NCBI GenBank assembly: GCA_009746045.1
Contig: RPFO01000811.1
Coordinates: 1 to 25,008 of the forward strand
Source: Mesostigma viride
Taxonomy: Eukaryota; Streptophyta; Mesostigmatophyceae; Mesostigmatales; Mesostigmataceae
DNA length: 25,008 nt
Reading direction: 5' to 3'
Each line of letters begins with the position of its first letter. Position 1 is the stretch's first letter. The notes beneath the pieces were generated by a model. The model saw only the letters and a program-made list of their open reading frames with translations. It was not told the origin of the DNA and did no database searches. Of the stretch, positions 8,834 through 17,935 are shown piece by piece. Both the position numbers and the translations under genes were made by a program.

Positions 8834-11184
8834 TCCTGTGCAAGCATAGCGTAGGTGTTTTTGTCAAGTTTGAGTTTCTCAAGGAAGGAACGCAGCAAGA
8901 ACTTGTGATCTAGCTGCTGGACATCAGGACGTGCTTTGATGGCTAGCTCATATTTCTTTGTCTCAGCCACATAGTCCACTGATGTGACCCTGTATTCCTC
9001 TACCCACCTGAATGCCCCATAGATGTCCACAGATGAGGGGGTGGAGAGGAGGTCAGTTAGCTCCTTCATGAAAGCCTCCCAAACTGCCCTAGCCTGCGTG
9101 TCCTGCCACTTGGGATACCTACGCTGGAAGACAAGAATGAGATTCTGAATCTGAGAAGAGGACTGATGGTAAAATCCCCCTGCATGAGAGATCCAAACCA
9201 ATTCTTGACATTCAGTTCCTCCCTAGCCAGCTGCAGAGAGAGAAGTGCATGATTCCCCTGCTCCCTAGTATACCCCTCAGGCAGCCCCCTGACATTAATC
9301 CTATCCACAGGACGGTTTTCATTGTAAGTGGGCAACCTAGAGGGGGATGCAGGGGGAGAGGGAGAAGATGGTGTTGCTGCTGCAGCATTCACAGGAGAGA
9401 CCTGCTGAGAGGGAAGTGCTACTTGAGTGAGCTGAGCAGGATGGGCAAACATGGGCTGTGTAGGAGGGTTAGACAACATAGGGGTGGGCTGGTGGGGGTG
9501 TGAGTGTGTGTCACTTCCCGCCTCCTGCTGCGGGCCTCCTCCCAATCATGGAAGGTGGGAGAGAGGGACACTTCATCGTCAGTAGGGTTAGTAAGATTGT
9601 GATGCAACCAGGTAGGCAGAGTTAGCCACCTACCCGCCCCTCTCAGGATGGCGTTGTGTAGGAGCTCCAGCAAACGCACCAGACGCACCCTGCTGCCCTG
9701 CACCCTCCTCCCTGAGAGGAGAGCCTGCAGGGCAGGCAGCAGGTCGTCGCACACCCTGCGTGTGCCCTCTTGGAGGTTGGGCAGGCCCAGGATGTGCGTG
9801 ATGATTGCACACACCAGGCTGCCCGCCTCCGCGACGTGCATCTGCTGGCTCCTGTCGGCCAGCCCACGGAAGGAGGCTGTGGCTGTCTGTATGGCACGCC
9901 ACACGGCCTCATCACCAGGGTGATGAAGTCGCGACCTTGCAGGTCGCCCTCCAGCAGTGCTGGTTGCTGCCCAGCTGCGGTGGGACCCTGGGCCCCTCCG
10001 GCCCTGCCAGGGACTTGTCCTTGTTGCGACTAGAGGGGGCCTGCCCCCCAGAGCCGCTGGAGGTGCCCGTGACACCCTCCATGGGGGCTGCATCCCCCGC
10101 CAGCGCCGGAGGCGCCGGCGTCGCTGCCGGGGTCCCTGCGACCCCGGGCGCTTGTGTCGCCGCCGGGGTCCCTGCGACCCCGGTGGCCTCCTCAGCCACC
10201 TGGCCCCCCACGCTGGGCGGGGGAGCCTGCGGCTGAGGTTGGACCCTCTGACCTGCCAGAGGGTCCTGGGTGGCTTCACCACCCATGGGCGTGTTGGGGG
10301 CGTCTGCCGCCCCGCGCCCCGTCGCAGGCGGCATCGCAGCCGCCTCACGCCTATCCGGGCCCCAGCCAACTGGCGTGACTTGGGGCCACGCTGGCAACGG
10401 AGTCAGCGCGATCTCTGGTCTGGAGACCACGCGCAGCGCCTCTCTCTGGCGCTGCCTGGACGCCCACTGATCAACAGTGCCGGGGTTGTGCCTCGGCCGA
10501 TTGGCGAAACAGTACAGCCAAACCGCCACCTGAACCAGTGGGAGCTGCATCCTAAGACGCCCCTCGATCAGCGAGTGCACCCGATGAACCTCTATCGCGT
10601 GTATCTCCTCATCTGGAAGCAACTGAAAACGTTGAGCAAGATCCGGCCGTTCACCGCAATGAACGCCGGGATGTCGTCCTCCCCAAGGGGGAGAAAATGG
10701 GGTGGGCGCCCGAACATGACCGGGGGCGGAACATGTTCCCCATACCGGTCAATGTCCATGGTGGCCATCTGTCGGCCCACGGAAAGGTTGCCAGACGTCG
10801 CAGGTGTCTGCGACGAAAGCTCAAGCGAAGGCCGAGGCCTCGCAGGCGGCACCTCGCCATCCTCCTCGGAGGAATCACTCCGCTCACGACCCCCGTCACC
10901 TGCGACGGGGGAACGTCGTGCCCGGGGGACCTGCCCCCCAGGTGCCATGGCGGACGAACCGCCAGTGGCAAACGGCCGCCCGCTCGCCATCCCCCGGGCG
11001 CCGGGCCCCACCTGCGGGCCCCGACGCCTGGGTTGGTCAGCGACCACCGTGCGGAAGGGACGTTGGGCGTCACCCTCGCATCGGTGGTGGAGGGCGTGCC
11101 CTCCGGCGAAAGGCGGGGTGAGGTGCGCCTGGCAGGCGCCTTCCCCTTGTTGTTGTTGCCGTTGTTGCCGTTGTTGGAAGCCAT
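8834..11184 (-). CDS. Gag region of the retrotransposon, split into several frames
   Basis: Gag would form the particle that packages element RNA. It starts at the ATG at 11184 (MASNNGNNGNNNKGK), 45 bp inside the 5' LTR. Reading then moves through six further frame blocks: ERSDSSEEDGE...DIPAFIAVNGRILLNVF (to ~10632), LLPDEEIHAIEVHRVHSLIE with a Pro/Ala/Gly-rich part (to ~9965), LLEGDLQGRDFITL (~9925), DEAVWRAIQTATASF...LPNLQEGTRRVCDDLLPAL (to ~9495), SHPHQPTPMLSNPPTQPM...LPTYNENRPVDRINVRGLPEGYT (to ~9185), and YPKWQDTQARAVWEAFMKEL...LDHKFLLRSFLEKLKLD (to ~8835). Every switch is one base in the same direction. The final block looks like the helical end of a retroelement Gag, but I cannot assign a family. 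The 10000-11100 part is very GC-rich compared with the viral flanks. Confidence 0.75.
10120..10183. repeat. 36-bp tandem repeat in gag
   Basis: Two copies start at 10120 and 10156 and share GTCGC(T/C)GCCGGGGTCCCTGCG. They encode a repeated 12-residue unit, GVAGTPAAT(Q/P)AP, in the Pro/Ala-rich part of Gag. Confidence 0.85.
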
Positions 11185-11210
11185 ATCTTTTTTTTTGCTT
11201 TAAAAAAAAT

Positions 11211-11228
11211 ATCGAACTTTTCAGTCCA
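11211..11228 (-). other. Candidate tRNA primer-binding site
   Basis: Immediately after the 5' LTR the coding strand reads TGGACTGAAAAGTTCGAT. The TGG at the LTR edge is what pairing with a tRNA 3' CCA end requires. I cannot name the tRNA. Confidence 0.6.
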
Positions 11229-11683
11229 AGTTGGATGGAGACTAGGGACGACGAACAACTGCGAAAGCTGAGAGCGAATGATGATTGTATTACAATAATA
11301 CAATGAGAGAGCGATGAAAGCTGAGGGCTCAGAATGGAACTGGGCAGACTCGGGTGCTGTGGCACTCCCCAGTGCTACGCCTATATGCCTATGGCGGTGC
11401 TACCTGCAGCACACGACCAGTGGACAAGTGTACACTGCAATGCCATGCGACCACGTCACTAGCATCCAGCTAAGACTCGGCCCGTCAGGCCCGGCTACAC
11501 CGGACCTGGCGGGTCGAACTAGCACCTAGGAACAGTCTGGCACTAACCGCACATCGGTCCACATGACACCTCAGTACCGTACACCCTGCCGTACTGTACT
11601 GAGGTGTCCCGCTCAGCCGCGGTAGGCAATACGCGGCGCGCAGGCCGGAAATCCGTGTGTCAGCCTAAGCATCTCATCTAACT
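11229..11683 (-). repeat. 5' LTR (right copy)
   Basis: This 455-bp copy matches 3179-3633 with one mismatch (A at 11518). It should carry the element's promoter. It abuts the TTGGT target duplication on one side and the TGG primer-binding site on the other. Confidence 0.97.
11565..11608. repeat. LTR hairpin, right copy
   Basis: This is the same 18-bp stem (one mismatch) and 8-nt loop as at 3515-3558, offset by exactly 8,050 bp. Confidence 0.85.
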
Positions 11684-11688
11684 TTGGT
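11684..11688. repeat. Target-site duplication, right copy (TTGGT)
   Basis: This matches 3174-3178. Together the two copies define the insertion point inside the MCP1 coding sequence. Confidence 0.95.
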
Positions 11689-12159
11689 GTACTGCTCCTT
11701 GACGGTGCCGTTTGCATTGAATTCGATAGAGCCGCCGTGCTGGACTGGCATGTTCTTTACGTAGCTCTGGTAGTCAGGCCTGGAGATGACGTCCATGATA
11801 TGCAGCATGTCTCCCGTGATCCTCTCGATCTGGTACCCGCCGATGGTGAGCTCCACGTAGTCGATGAGCGCGCGCCCAAAGTCTTTAATGAATGGCGAAA
11901 ACTTGTTCTCCCAGTTCTTCACAGTCCCCATCTCTACCATCAGCGTGCACTTGGTGACCAGGTCACCGGAGCGGGGGAGCTTGAACTCCACAAGCTGGCC
12001 ATAGTCGGCCGTGCCGGTGCTCTGTGTGATGATGGTGTCGTCCCACGAGAAGTTGGTGTGGCGGGGGTACACGGTCTTCCAAAAGGTCACCTCTGGGTTC
12101 ACGATGGTCGCGATGTCCTGCGACCCTCGCGCGTGGAGTTGCATGATCGCGGATGCCAT
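11684..12159 (-). CDS. Major capsid protein MCP1, N-terminal part (gene split by retrotransposon)
   Basis: This holds the first ~158 residues of the capsid protein: MASAIMQLHARGSQD, then VTFWKTVYPRHTNFSWDD. That is the standard N-terminal arm and first strand of NCLDV capsid proteins and is matched by KHVYSRHTNYSWSD in MCP2. A longer frame starts at 12228, but its extra 23 residues (MCVAPTALLHERF...) are not capsid-like and lie in the promoter region, so I chose 12159. The sequence runs in frame to the retrotransposon junction, then continues for a few codons into LTR until the stop at 11674. The rest of the gene is at 2039-3173. The promoter and start are intact, so a truncated first-jelly-roll fragment could still be made. 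Confidence 0.93.
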
Positions 12160-12258
12160 GTTGTGATGTATAGTGTTTGCGGAGAAAAAAAATCGTTCGT
12201 GCAGTAACGCGGTTGGGGCCACACACAAATTATCGCACGCGATGTATGATATGCGTCA
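12160..12258. promoter_or_regulatory. Divergent promoter region between the two MCP genes
   Basis: These 99 bp separate the starts of MCP1 (minus) and MCP2 (plus), so both promoters must lie here or overlap the coding ends. It contains an A8 run near 12185 and AT-rich elements CAAATTATC, GATGTATGATATG and GATGTATAGTG. Similar AAATTAT strings precede other starts in the window (near 17896 and 22477), but I cannot define a consensus. Confidence 0.6.
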
Positions 12259-13900
12259 ATGTCTCAAGACCTGAGCGCGCCGATCACCTGGCTGCATTCG
12301 AAGGGGACATTTGACGAGTACCTTACCGCGTTGCCTGAGAAGACGTATTTCAAGCACGTGTACAGCCGTCACACTAATTACAGTTGGAGTGATGTCCAGA
12401 TCAATCCCGCCAACAGGGCGGAATACGACTCGGAGGTGCGCTTCGTTGTTCCCAGGATCGGTGACCTGATCACAAAGATGTACCTGTACTTCCACGTGTC
12501 CAAGTTGAACTACGGGACAATGGATCATGAGGTGAAAGACATGAAGTTTGTTGACGCTTCCACGATGCAGTATACCACCACAGCCTCTACTCAAAACGTA
12601 GAGATCACCGTTGCAGTGGATGCCAGCAAGGCCCCTCGCAGCGCCCCGTTGGGCTACACGGGGGTGACCCATGATCAGTTTAACGAGTCTTGGATGCGCT
12701 CAATGGGGTACGTGTTGCCCGAAAGGGTGGAGCTGTGGATTGGCAACCAGTTGATCGACAGGACCACCGGGGACTTCATGTACGTGTGGGACTCGTTGGT
12801 GCACAACCCCTCTAACAGCGTGGTTCTCAACACCCCCGATGACAACGGAGGCGGTTTTAACATCGGCACGCAGCATGACCAGCACATCTATGTCCCTATC
12901 AATTTCTTTTTCGATGAAAGCCAGGGCCACGCCCTCCCCATTGGTGCGCTGCAGTACACGAAATGGAGGTGCGCGTGAAGCTGAGCCCCAGGCCACTTCT
13001 CTCATCCTACTTGAAGTACCACGAGAAGGCCACCTTTGAAACGCCACTCGCTGACAACGACGACCCTGAAAGGTGGATGGTCAAGGACGTGCCTCTCTTT
13101 TACGAGAGCACTGTCGGGAACGGGAATCTGGTCCGCGATCCCCAGAAGCGGCTGCTCAAGGACCTGGACATCGGTGGCGACTTGAAGAAGGTGTGTCTGG
13201 TGACCCGCTATGTTTTCTTGGACTCTTTTGAACGAGAGCAGTTTCTCAGGACGCGCAATTCGTGGCTCATCACCGAGACACAGCACTTGTCCGTGCCCAT
13301 CAAAACGACGGACAAGCTGTACAAGGAGATCTCGCTTGACAAGTTCTCTGGACCGTGCAAGGAGATCATTTTCTTCTACAGGGCTGCCTATCGCACTGTT
13401 AACGGGACGCTGGCCATGAGGACAACGTCAAGTTCTGGAACTTCGAATGCAACCGGCCCATGGTCGGGAAGAAGGACCTGCGGTGGACCGCCCGGGGGTA
13501 CTTGGTCCCTGGCAGGACGGCAGAATGGGCCCAGATCGACGACACGCTATTTGATACTGCCACGTTCTCTGTCAACGGGAAGGACTTGTGGTCCCCCCCT
13601 CGCGACCCTCTGTGGTTCGGCTTCTACCTCCCCTACGAGTTCCACTCTAACGGGCCAACCAACAACTTCAACCAGAACCTGTTTGTGATGCCCTTCTGCT
13701 TCAAACCGGAGTCCACCGACCCCAACGGCAGCATCAACTTGAGCAAGATTGATAGGGCGTCTCTAAAACTTGCGTTCAAACAGATCCCTTCCTACAAGGA
13801 GGGCGCGGTGATGTCAGATGGACACATTCACATCTACGCCCGCACAATGAACATGTTCGAGGTTAACCAGGGCCACGGAAGAAAGGTGTTTATGACTTGA
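12259..13900 (+). CDS. Major capsid protein MCP2 (two frame breaks)
   Basis: This is a double-jelly-roll NCLDV major capsid protein of about 547 residues, reading from ATG 12259 (MSQDLSAPITWLHSKGTF) to the stop at 13898-13900. The first part is in the frame of 12259 up to GALQYTK. The segment MEVRVKLSPRPLLSSYLKYH follows in another frame from 12963. DNVKFWNFECNRPMVGKKDL onwards lies in a third frame from about 13410. Each break is explained by one missing base in a homopolymer: the AAA at 12961-12963, and the GGG near 13403. Capsid signatures are RHTNYSWSD, FSGPCKEIIFFYRAAY and MPFCFKPESTDPNGSINLSK. It is paralogous to MCP1 and divergently transcribed from it. If the frame breaks are sequencing errors, this is the only intact capsid gene in the window. 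Confidence 0.95.
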
Positions 13901-13905
13901 ATTAC

Positions 13906-14445
13906 CTACCTAACCCTAGAGGTGAAGGACGACGCGGGTGCCGGATCCCTTCTGCCTCTCAGGGCCAGAAGTTCACTCGCGATACTGCCGGCCCCGCCAC
14001 TCATCGCACTGGCGCCACCGCTCCGTGCGCTGAGAGCAGGTCCCATCACAGTGGGCGCTCCCCTTGTGGGCTGAAGCGCCGCCCCCGACATGGATTGCGA
14101 TTGTTGTTGGGGCGGTGGTGCAGGGACGCGCGGTGCAGCCACCCTGTTTTCTTGGTTAAGGATGATCCTGGCAAAATCCTCGGACGTGACCCGGTTGGGG
14201 AGCCGGAGAACGTCCCCCGGGGCCAAATAATGCGGATGCACATGGGGGTTCTTAAAAATGATATCGTTTGGCAGCACCCCCGCGGACCTTGCGATGGATT
14301 CCCACGTGTCCCCGATTCTCACTATATACTGCCTGGGGTCGTTCGGGTTGGTGGCTGGCACTAATGGCAGCGGGTCGGGGGGGGGTACAGGCAGGCTGGC
14401 CTCCTGCATGAATCTAGACAAGAGTGCTTGAGCTTCTTCGTCCAT
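13906..14445 (-). CDS. LysM domain protein
   Basis: This is a protein of about 179 residues from ATG 14445 (MDEEAQALLSRFMQEASL). The frame is open to 14490, but the extra codons resemble promoter sequence. A Pro-rich linker precedes a clear LysM motif, QYIVRIGDTWESIARSAG, continuing to LAPGDVLRLPNR (about residues 40-85). LysM modules bind N-acetylglucosamine polymers such as peptidoglycan or chitin. The C-terminal half is low-complexity Ala/Pro/Gln/Ser with no catalytic domain. No signal peptide or membrane segment is visible. It converges on MCP2, with the stops 5 bp apart. A virion or cell-wall-contact role is plausible but inferred. Confidence 0.85.
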   Translation of the reverse strand: MDEEAQALLSRFMQEASLPVPPPDPLPLVPATNPNDPRQYIVRIGDTWESIARSAGVLPNDIIFKNPHVHPHYLAPGDVLRLPNRVTSEDFARIILNQENRVAAPRVPAPPPQQQSQSMSGAALQPTRGAPTVMGPALSARSGGASAMSGGAGSIASELLALRGRRDPAPASSFTSRVR

Positions 14446-14519
14446 GTCGTTCCTAATATATCTCGACACATACAAAATTGTGATGGTCAACGCATTTTAT
14501 TAAATGGAATACAATTTGA

Positions 14520-14936
14520 TTAATTCTCCTCGCGAACCGATACACAAAGCCTGAGTTTTCGGTTTCCAACTTGGATAACCTTTTCGACCCCCTGGTCAGG
14601 ACATGATGATTTGTTGATGCCTGACGACATGATACGGGCTATCATGTCAAACATGTCATCCGCCTCCCCAATGTGCTCGCCGCCTCCAACAAAATACTGG
14701 TCACGCACGCCTCCTGCGTGGGGACTGTCATCCTCTTCTTCTGGCACAGCAAACACCACGTTGCCATCCTCGTCCAGAGACGCCATCCACCCTTGCTTCA
14801 TTCCAGACAAGAGCACGTCAAGCAACGCCTTTTCAGAGCTCGTTGAAGTGGCTTTCTCCTTGCGGCACCTGTGCATCGGGGCCTTTCTTACATGTGGAAT
14901 ACAAAATATTTCCTCGCTCTGGCCGCGGTCAATCAC
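14520..14936 (-). CDS. Hypothetical acidic protein
   Basis: I do not recognise this protein. It has 138 residues if it starts at 14936 (MIDRGQSEEIFC) or 118 from the internal Met at 14876 (MHRCRKEKAT). The centre is strongly acidic (VPEEEDDSPH), and a segment EADDMFDMIARIMSSGINKS could form a helix. It starts divergently from the 14967 gene with 30 bp between them. The downstream LysM gene lies on the same strand, about 75 bp away. Confidence 0.65.
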   Translation of the reverse strand: MIDRGQSEEIFCIPHVRKAPMHRCRKEKATSTSSEKALLDVLLSGMKQGWMASLDEDGNVVFAVPEEEDDSPHAGGVRDQYFVGGGEHIGEADDMFDMIARIMSSGINKSSCPDQGVEKVIQVGNRKLRLCVSVREEN

Positions 14937-14966
14937 AACCTTTTTCCTTTGCCTTTATTCAAAACC

Positions 14967-15245
14967 ATGTCTAGCATCAGCCGCCTGACAGCCGATAACG
15001 TCAACATCACAAACCGCATCCGGTTCACGGCGACGGGGGACACACTCAGCAGCACAAACCCCCTGGACTTCGGCAACTTCAGGTTGTACACCACTCAGAT
15101 GAAGCAAAACGGCCAATGGGTGACCACCCTGTTTGTGCTTGAGAAAAACGGCGCGGATCCGATCACCGAAGACACCGACCCAAACTTTATAAACTACACC
15201 TTCCTCGGAGGCATTCTGTACGAAGACTCGGGCGTCTCACTCTAA
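14967..15245 (+). CDS. Hypothetical 92-aa protein
   Basis: I do not recognise this protein. I chose ATG 14967 (MSSISRLTADNVNITNRIRF) rather than the upstream in-frame ATG at 14871, because the extra residues overlap the divergent gene and a T-rich leader. It is compact and beta-rich, with conserved-looking aromatic and Gly positions (FGNFRLYTTQMKQNGQW, FINYTFLGGILYEDSG). There is no signal or membrane segment. It lies 89 bp upstream of PCNA on the same strand. A small structural protein is possible. Confidence 0.7.
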   Translation: MSSISRLTADNVNITNRIRFTATGDTLSSTNPLDFGNFRLYTTQMKQNGQWVTTLFVLEKNGADPITEDTDPNFINYTFLGGILYEDSGVSL

Positions 15246-15334
15246 ACTCCGCACCGTGTCCGCTGTCGGACGCGAGTCCTTGTCTGGACACACTCTCGCT
15301 TACAACGGAGCAAAAACACTCGCAAGGGTAGCTA

Positions 15335-16125
15335 ATGGAGTTCAGGACAGTCCAGGGGTCCTCTATAAAGTTGCTTGTGGAGGCACTAAAAGAGCTGACC
15401 AATGACGTGAACGTGCGTTTCGACCCCACTGGCGTCCACATCACCGCCATGGACGGTTGTCACTGCGCGCTGTTCCATGTGAACCTGCAAGCGTCCAAGA
15501 TCGAAGAGTACTCTTGCTCGCAGAACTTCACGGTGGGCGTGAGCCTGCTCAACCTGTACAAGCTGCTGAAGAACGTGTCCAGCAACGACGAGCTTGAGCT
15601 GCGACTCGACGCGGCAAAACAAGAGGTAATGGAGATCAACATCGTGAACAAGGTGAAGAACACCAAATGGTCCTACTCCATGAAGCTGCTGGACATCGAC
15701 GAGAACACCCTCGAGATCCCCGAGAAGGAGTACTCGGTCTGCATCACCATGGTCAGCTCGAGTTTCAAAAGATCTGCCGCGACCTGTCCGTTGTGGCCGA
15801 CACGGTGAACATGAAGTGCGAGGGCAGACACATCACGATGTCCTGCTCGGGTGACATCGGCGATTGTCATCTGGAGATCGGGGAGGAGTTTCCCGAGATG
15901 GAGGTGGACGTGAAGGATGAGAAAGAGGTCATTGATGAGGTGTACTCTTTGCGTTACCTGTGCACATTTTCCAAGTCCGCCGGACTGTGCAATAGCGTGC
16001 AATTGTTCTTGAGCCATGACTACCCCATCATAGTGAAGTACAAGGTGGGGGACTTGGGCGTGCTCATGTTTGCATTGGCGCCAAAGATCGACATGTCAAC
16101 TGATGATGCATACATGGGGGATTAG
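15335..16125 (+). CDS. PCNA: PCNA, sliding clamp (one frame break)
   Basis: This is the replication sliding clamp that tethers DNA polymerase and repair enzymes to DNA. From ATG 15335 the protein begins MEFRTVQGSSIKLLVEALKE, followed by VRFDPTGVHITAMDGCHCAL, the classic first-domain signature. The first frame runs to about ITMVSSS. The second continues EFQKICRDLSVVADTVNMKC and ends with YPIIVKYKVGDLGVLMFALA near the C-terminus, both typical PCNA landmarks. The break near 15760 is one missing base (AGCTCGAG region). The combined length is about 263 residues, the normal PCNA size. Confidence 0.93.
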
Positions 16126-16216
16126 ACTTGTTGTTTATTCATTCATATTCATTTAATAAACAATTACACTGGCAACAATCACAACAAAATGGGCGTTGAG
16201 ACCAAAGCACCCTTAA
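16126..16216. other. AT-rich convergent intergenic region
   Basis: PCNA (plus) and the next gene (minus) end here. The sequence is AT-rich, with ATTCATTCATATTCATTTAA and AATAAA at 16155-16160, which could serve as a 3'-end signal for PCNA. I see no strong hairpin. Confidence 0.5.
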
Positions 16217-16654
16217 TTACGGGTACTCGTACACCACGCCCCCGTTGGCCATCTCCCCCTTGCGCAGTTCTTGGTCGATCAGCGTTCTGTGGTTCTTAAA
16301 GTCATCATAGGGCATCGGGCCGTTGGAGTTGTCCGACGTCACGATGTACACAGTCCCGTAGAGTGAGGAGTGGTCCTCAAAATCGACAATGGTAATGTGG
16401 TCGCGCGGGTACTTGCCCTTGAGGATCGCAAAGAGCATGTTCACCGCGCGCATGTCATCATCAGACGGGGTGGACCCCGGAGGGACCTTGAATCTGAACG
16501 CGTGCAGTGCCAACACGTTGCTGGAGTTGTCAATGTCTGCATCCACCTCGCAGTAGTGGGCGCGGGTGATGGAGGGACGGTACATCCCGGCTTGGGGTTG
16601 GTGTTTGGACACCGGGCAGTTGAGCGTGATGAGACCCAGCGTCATGGTTGTCAT
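16217..16654 (-). CDS. Hypothetical 145-aa protein
   Basis: I do not recognise this protein. It is a single intact frame from ATG 16654 (MTTMTLGLITLNCPVSKHQP); an internal start three codons later is possible. It looks like a small globular alpha/beta protein with segments MRAVNMLFAILKGKYPRDHI and SLYGTVYIVTSDN. No cysteine pairs, signal peptide or membrane segment are visible. It lies 45 bp downstream of VLTF3 on the same strand and may be co-transcribed with it. Confidence 0.75.
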   Translation of the reverse strand: MTTMTLGLITLNCPVSKHQPQAGMYRPSITRAHYCEVDADIDNSSNVLALHAFRFKVPPGSTPSDDDMRAVNMLFAILKGKYPRDHITIVDFEDHSSLYGTVYIVTSDNSNGPMPYDDFKNHRTLIDQELRKGEMANGGVVYEYP

Positions 16655-16699
16655 CCATTACTGTAACGCACACATTTCCCGCCCCATAAACGCAAAATG

Positions 16700-17811
16700 C
16701 TACTTGGAGGGGATGAACTGCCAGCTTAGCTTCTTGCAAATGTTCTTCCAAATCTCATCCTGCTCCCACAGCTTCTCCTTGCTCTTGAGGAGGGGAAAGT
16801 GGGACAAGAACTCGTCATATTCAAGCAACTGGCACATCTTGTGGATGCAATACGAGTAGTTGAGGAAGTTCTTGCGCCCCTTCGGTACCACCTGTTCAAA
16901 GGGGTCCTGCACAAGGCGGAACATTGTTCTCAGCTTATCCTCTTGTTCCTGGGTCATCGTGGGGGGTGGAGTGCCGTTAAACATGTGCGTGATCTGGACA
17001 GAGTGTTCAAAATACTTGGAGAGACGCAGTTTGCGAAGGAACTTGCGCACGATGGAGGGTGTGAGCGCGCTGTTGTCCGCGATCCTGGCCTTCTTAAACT
17101 CGGTGGTGAGGCTCTCGATCACCTCTGGCGGGATGGAAGACTTCTCCCTCGCGTGGAATTGTGCGAGCGTCTCGTTAAAGTGGTTGATTCGCTTGTAACA
17201 GTAGTCAGTGACGCACACGGGGGTCCCGTAGGGCACGTTCCTTTCCGAGTTACTGCACATTTCTGACGTGAGCCCGCACGCCGAGCACAACAACAAGGCC
17301 TCCTTCACGTTTTCCACCATGTTGGTCTTGCACGCGGGGCAGAAACCATACACTTCTGGTTCCTCCATCGTCTGTGCCGCGTCCGTCGAGATGTTGAGGA
17401 AGGGGTACTTCTGCACGACTCGCATGAACTCGCGAAAGATTTCGCCCCTGTTTGCCGCGGGTTTCTTGTCTGTCGTAACAACTGGAGGAGCAGGTGTGGA
17501 TGAGGATGCCGGCTTCTTACGCTTCTTGAGATCTAAGCGCTCGAACGTTTCCTTGTACTTCCTGTACGTGGGCAACACGTCCAACAAGAACTCTTCGTAC
17601 TCCCCCCCTCCACCTTGGCTATGGTATTTCGCAACACCCGCGCGGCTGTCCTGGCCTTCATCTTGGCGTCCCACTCTGTAGTGGATTGCGCGACCTTTTC
17701 AAGTTGATCGGCCTCCTCCTTCCATTGCCCCACCTGTGTCTGTCGACGCTGCAACGTCTCCATGCACTCTTGCATGACGGCCTCGACGTTGTAGTGAGTG
17801 ACACCTGACAT
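16700..17811 (-). CDS. VLTF3: VLTF3-like late transcription factor (one frame break)
   Basis: This is the NCLDV late gene transcription factor related to poxvirus A2, which acts with the viral RNA polymerase at late promoters. The start is ATG 17811 (MSGVTHYNVEAVMQE). About 60 helical residues lie in that frame. After IAKVEGG the reading moves to GEYEEFLLDVLPTYRKYKET, explained by one missing G in the G7 run near 17605. A zinc ribbon follows, YGFCPACKTN...LLLCSACGLT (C-x2-C...C-x2-C). Then come the family blocks YKRINHFNETLAQFHAREKS, KFLRKLRLSKYFEHSVQITH and NFLNYSYCIHKMCQLLEYDE, and the C-terminal QDEIWKNICKKLSWQFIPS. Total about 370 residues. Divergent from the 17936 gene. Confidence 0.93.
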
Positions 17812-17935
17812 TACGTCCGCCGTGTCCTACGGTTACAATGACAAAATTTTATGGACGCGTTCCAGACGCGAGGGGGTGCGCTTAGAACGTGGGATAAATT
17901 ATCCAGGCTATGTTCATACACCACCAGACGAACAG

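Larger units (their letters stand above)
3179..11683 (-). mobile_element. LTR retrotransposon, copia-related RT, inserted in MCP1
   Basis: The 8,505-bp element is bounded by two 455-bp direct repeats and a 5-bp target duplication, and reads on the minus strand, the same strand as the capsid gene it interrupts. Internal order from the 5' LTR (right side) is: primer-binding site, gag, two zinc knuckles, integrase, aspartic-protease-like domain, reverse transcriptase, RNase H, a ~1.06-kb untranslated segment, a purine-rich tract and the 3' LTR. RT and RNase H are of Ty1/copia type (ADALTK end motif, SSNAAEC motif). The protease lying after the integrase is not the copia arrangement. The LTRs differ at one position (G at 3468, A at 11518), so insertion was recent. 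The coding region is split into nine frames by eight same-sign single-base changes. Without these it would be one gag-pol ORF, as in most copia elements. Confidence 0.97.

Noticed and set aside
8200-8854. Plus-strand ORFs rich in poly-Val, poly-Leu or poly-Cys
   Set aside because: They are antisense readings of the (GTT)n microsatellite and GK repeat within gag-pol.
9957-11306. 449-aa plus-strand ORF
   Set aside because: It is an Arg/Pro-rich antisense shadow of GC-rich gag that runs into the LTR and has no recognisable domain.
3179-11683. MCP1 gap as a large spliceosomal or self-splicing intron
   Set aside because: The gap has LTRs, a 5-bp target duplication and gag-pol domains, with no GT...AG borders at the junctions.
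13897-14364. Plus-strand ORF after MCP2
   Set aside because: It is antisense to the LysM gene, whose motif is clear on the minus strand.
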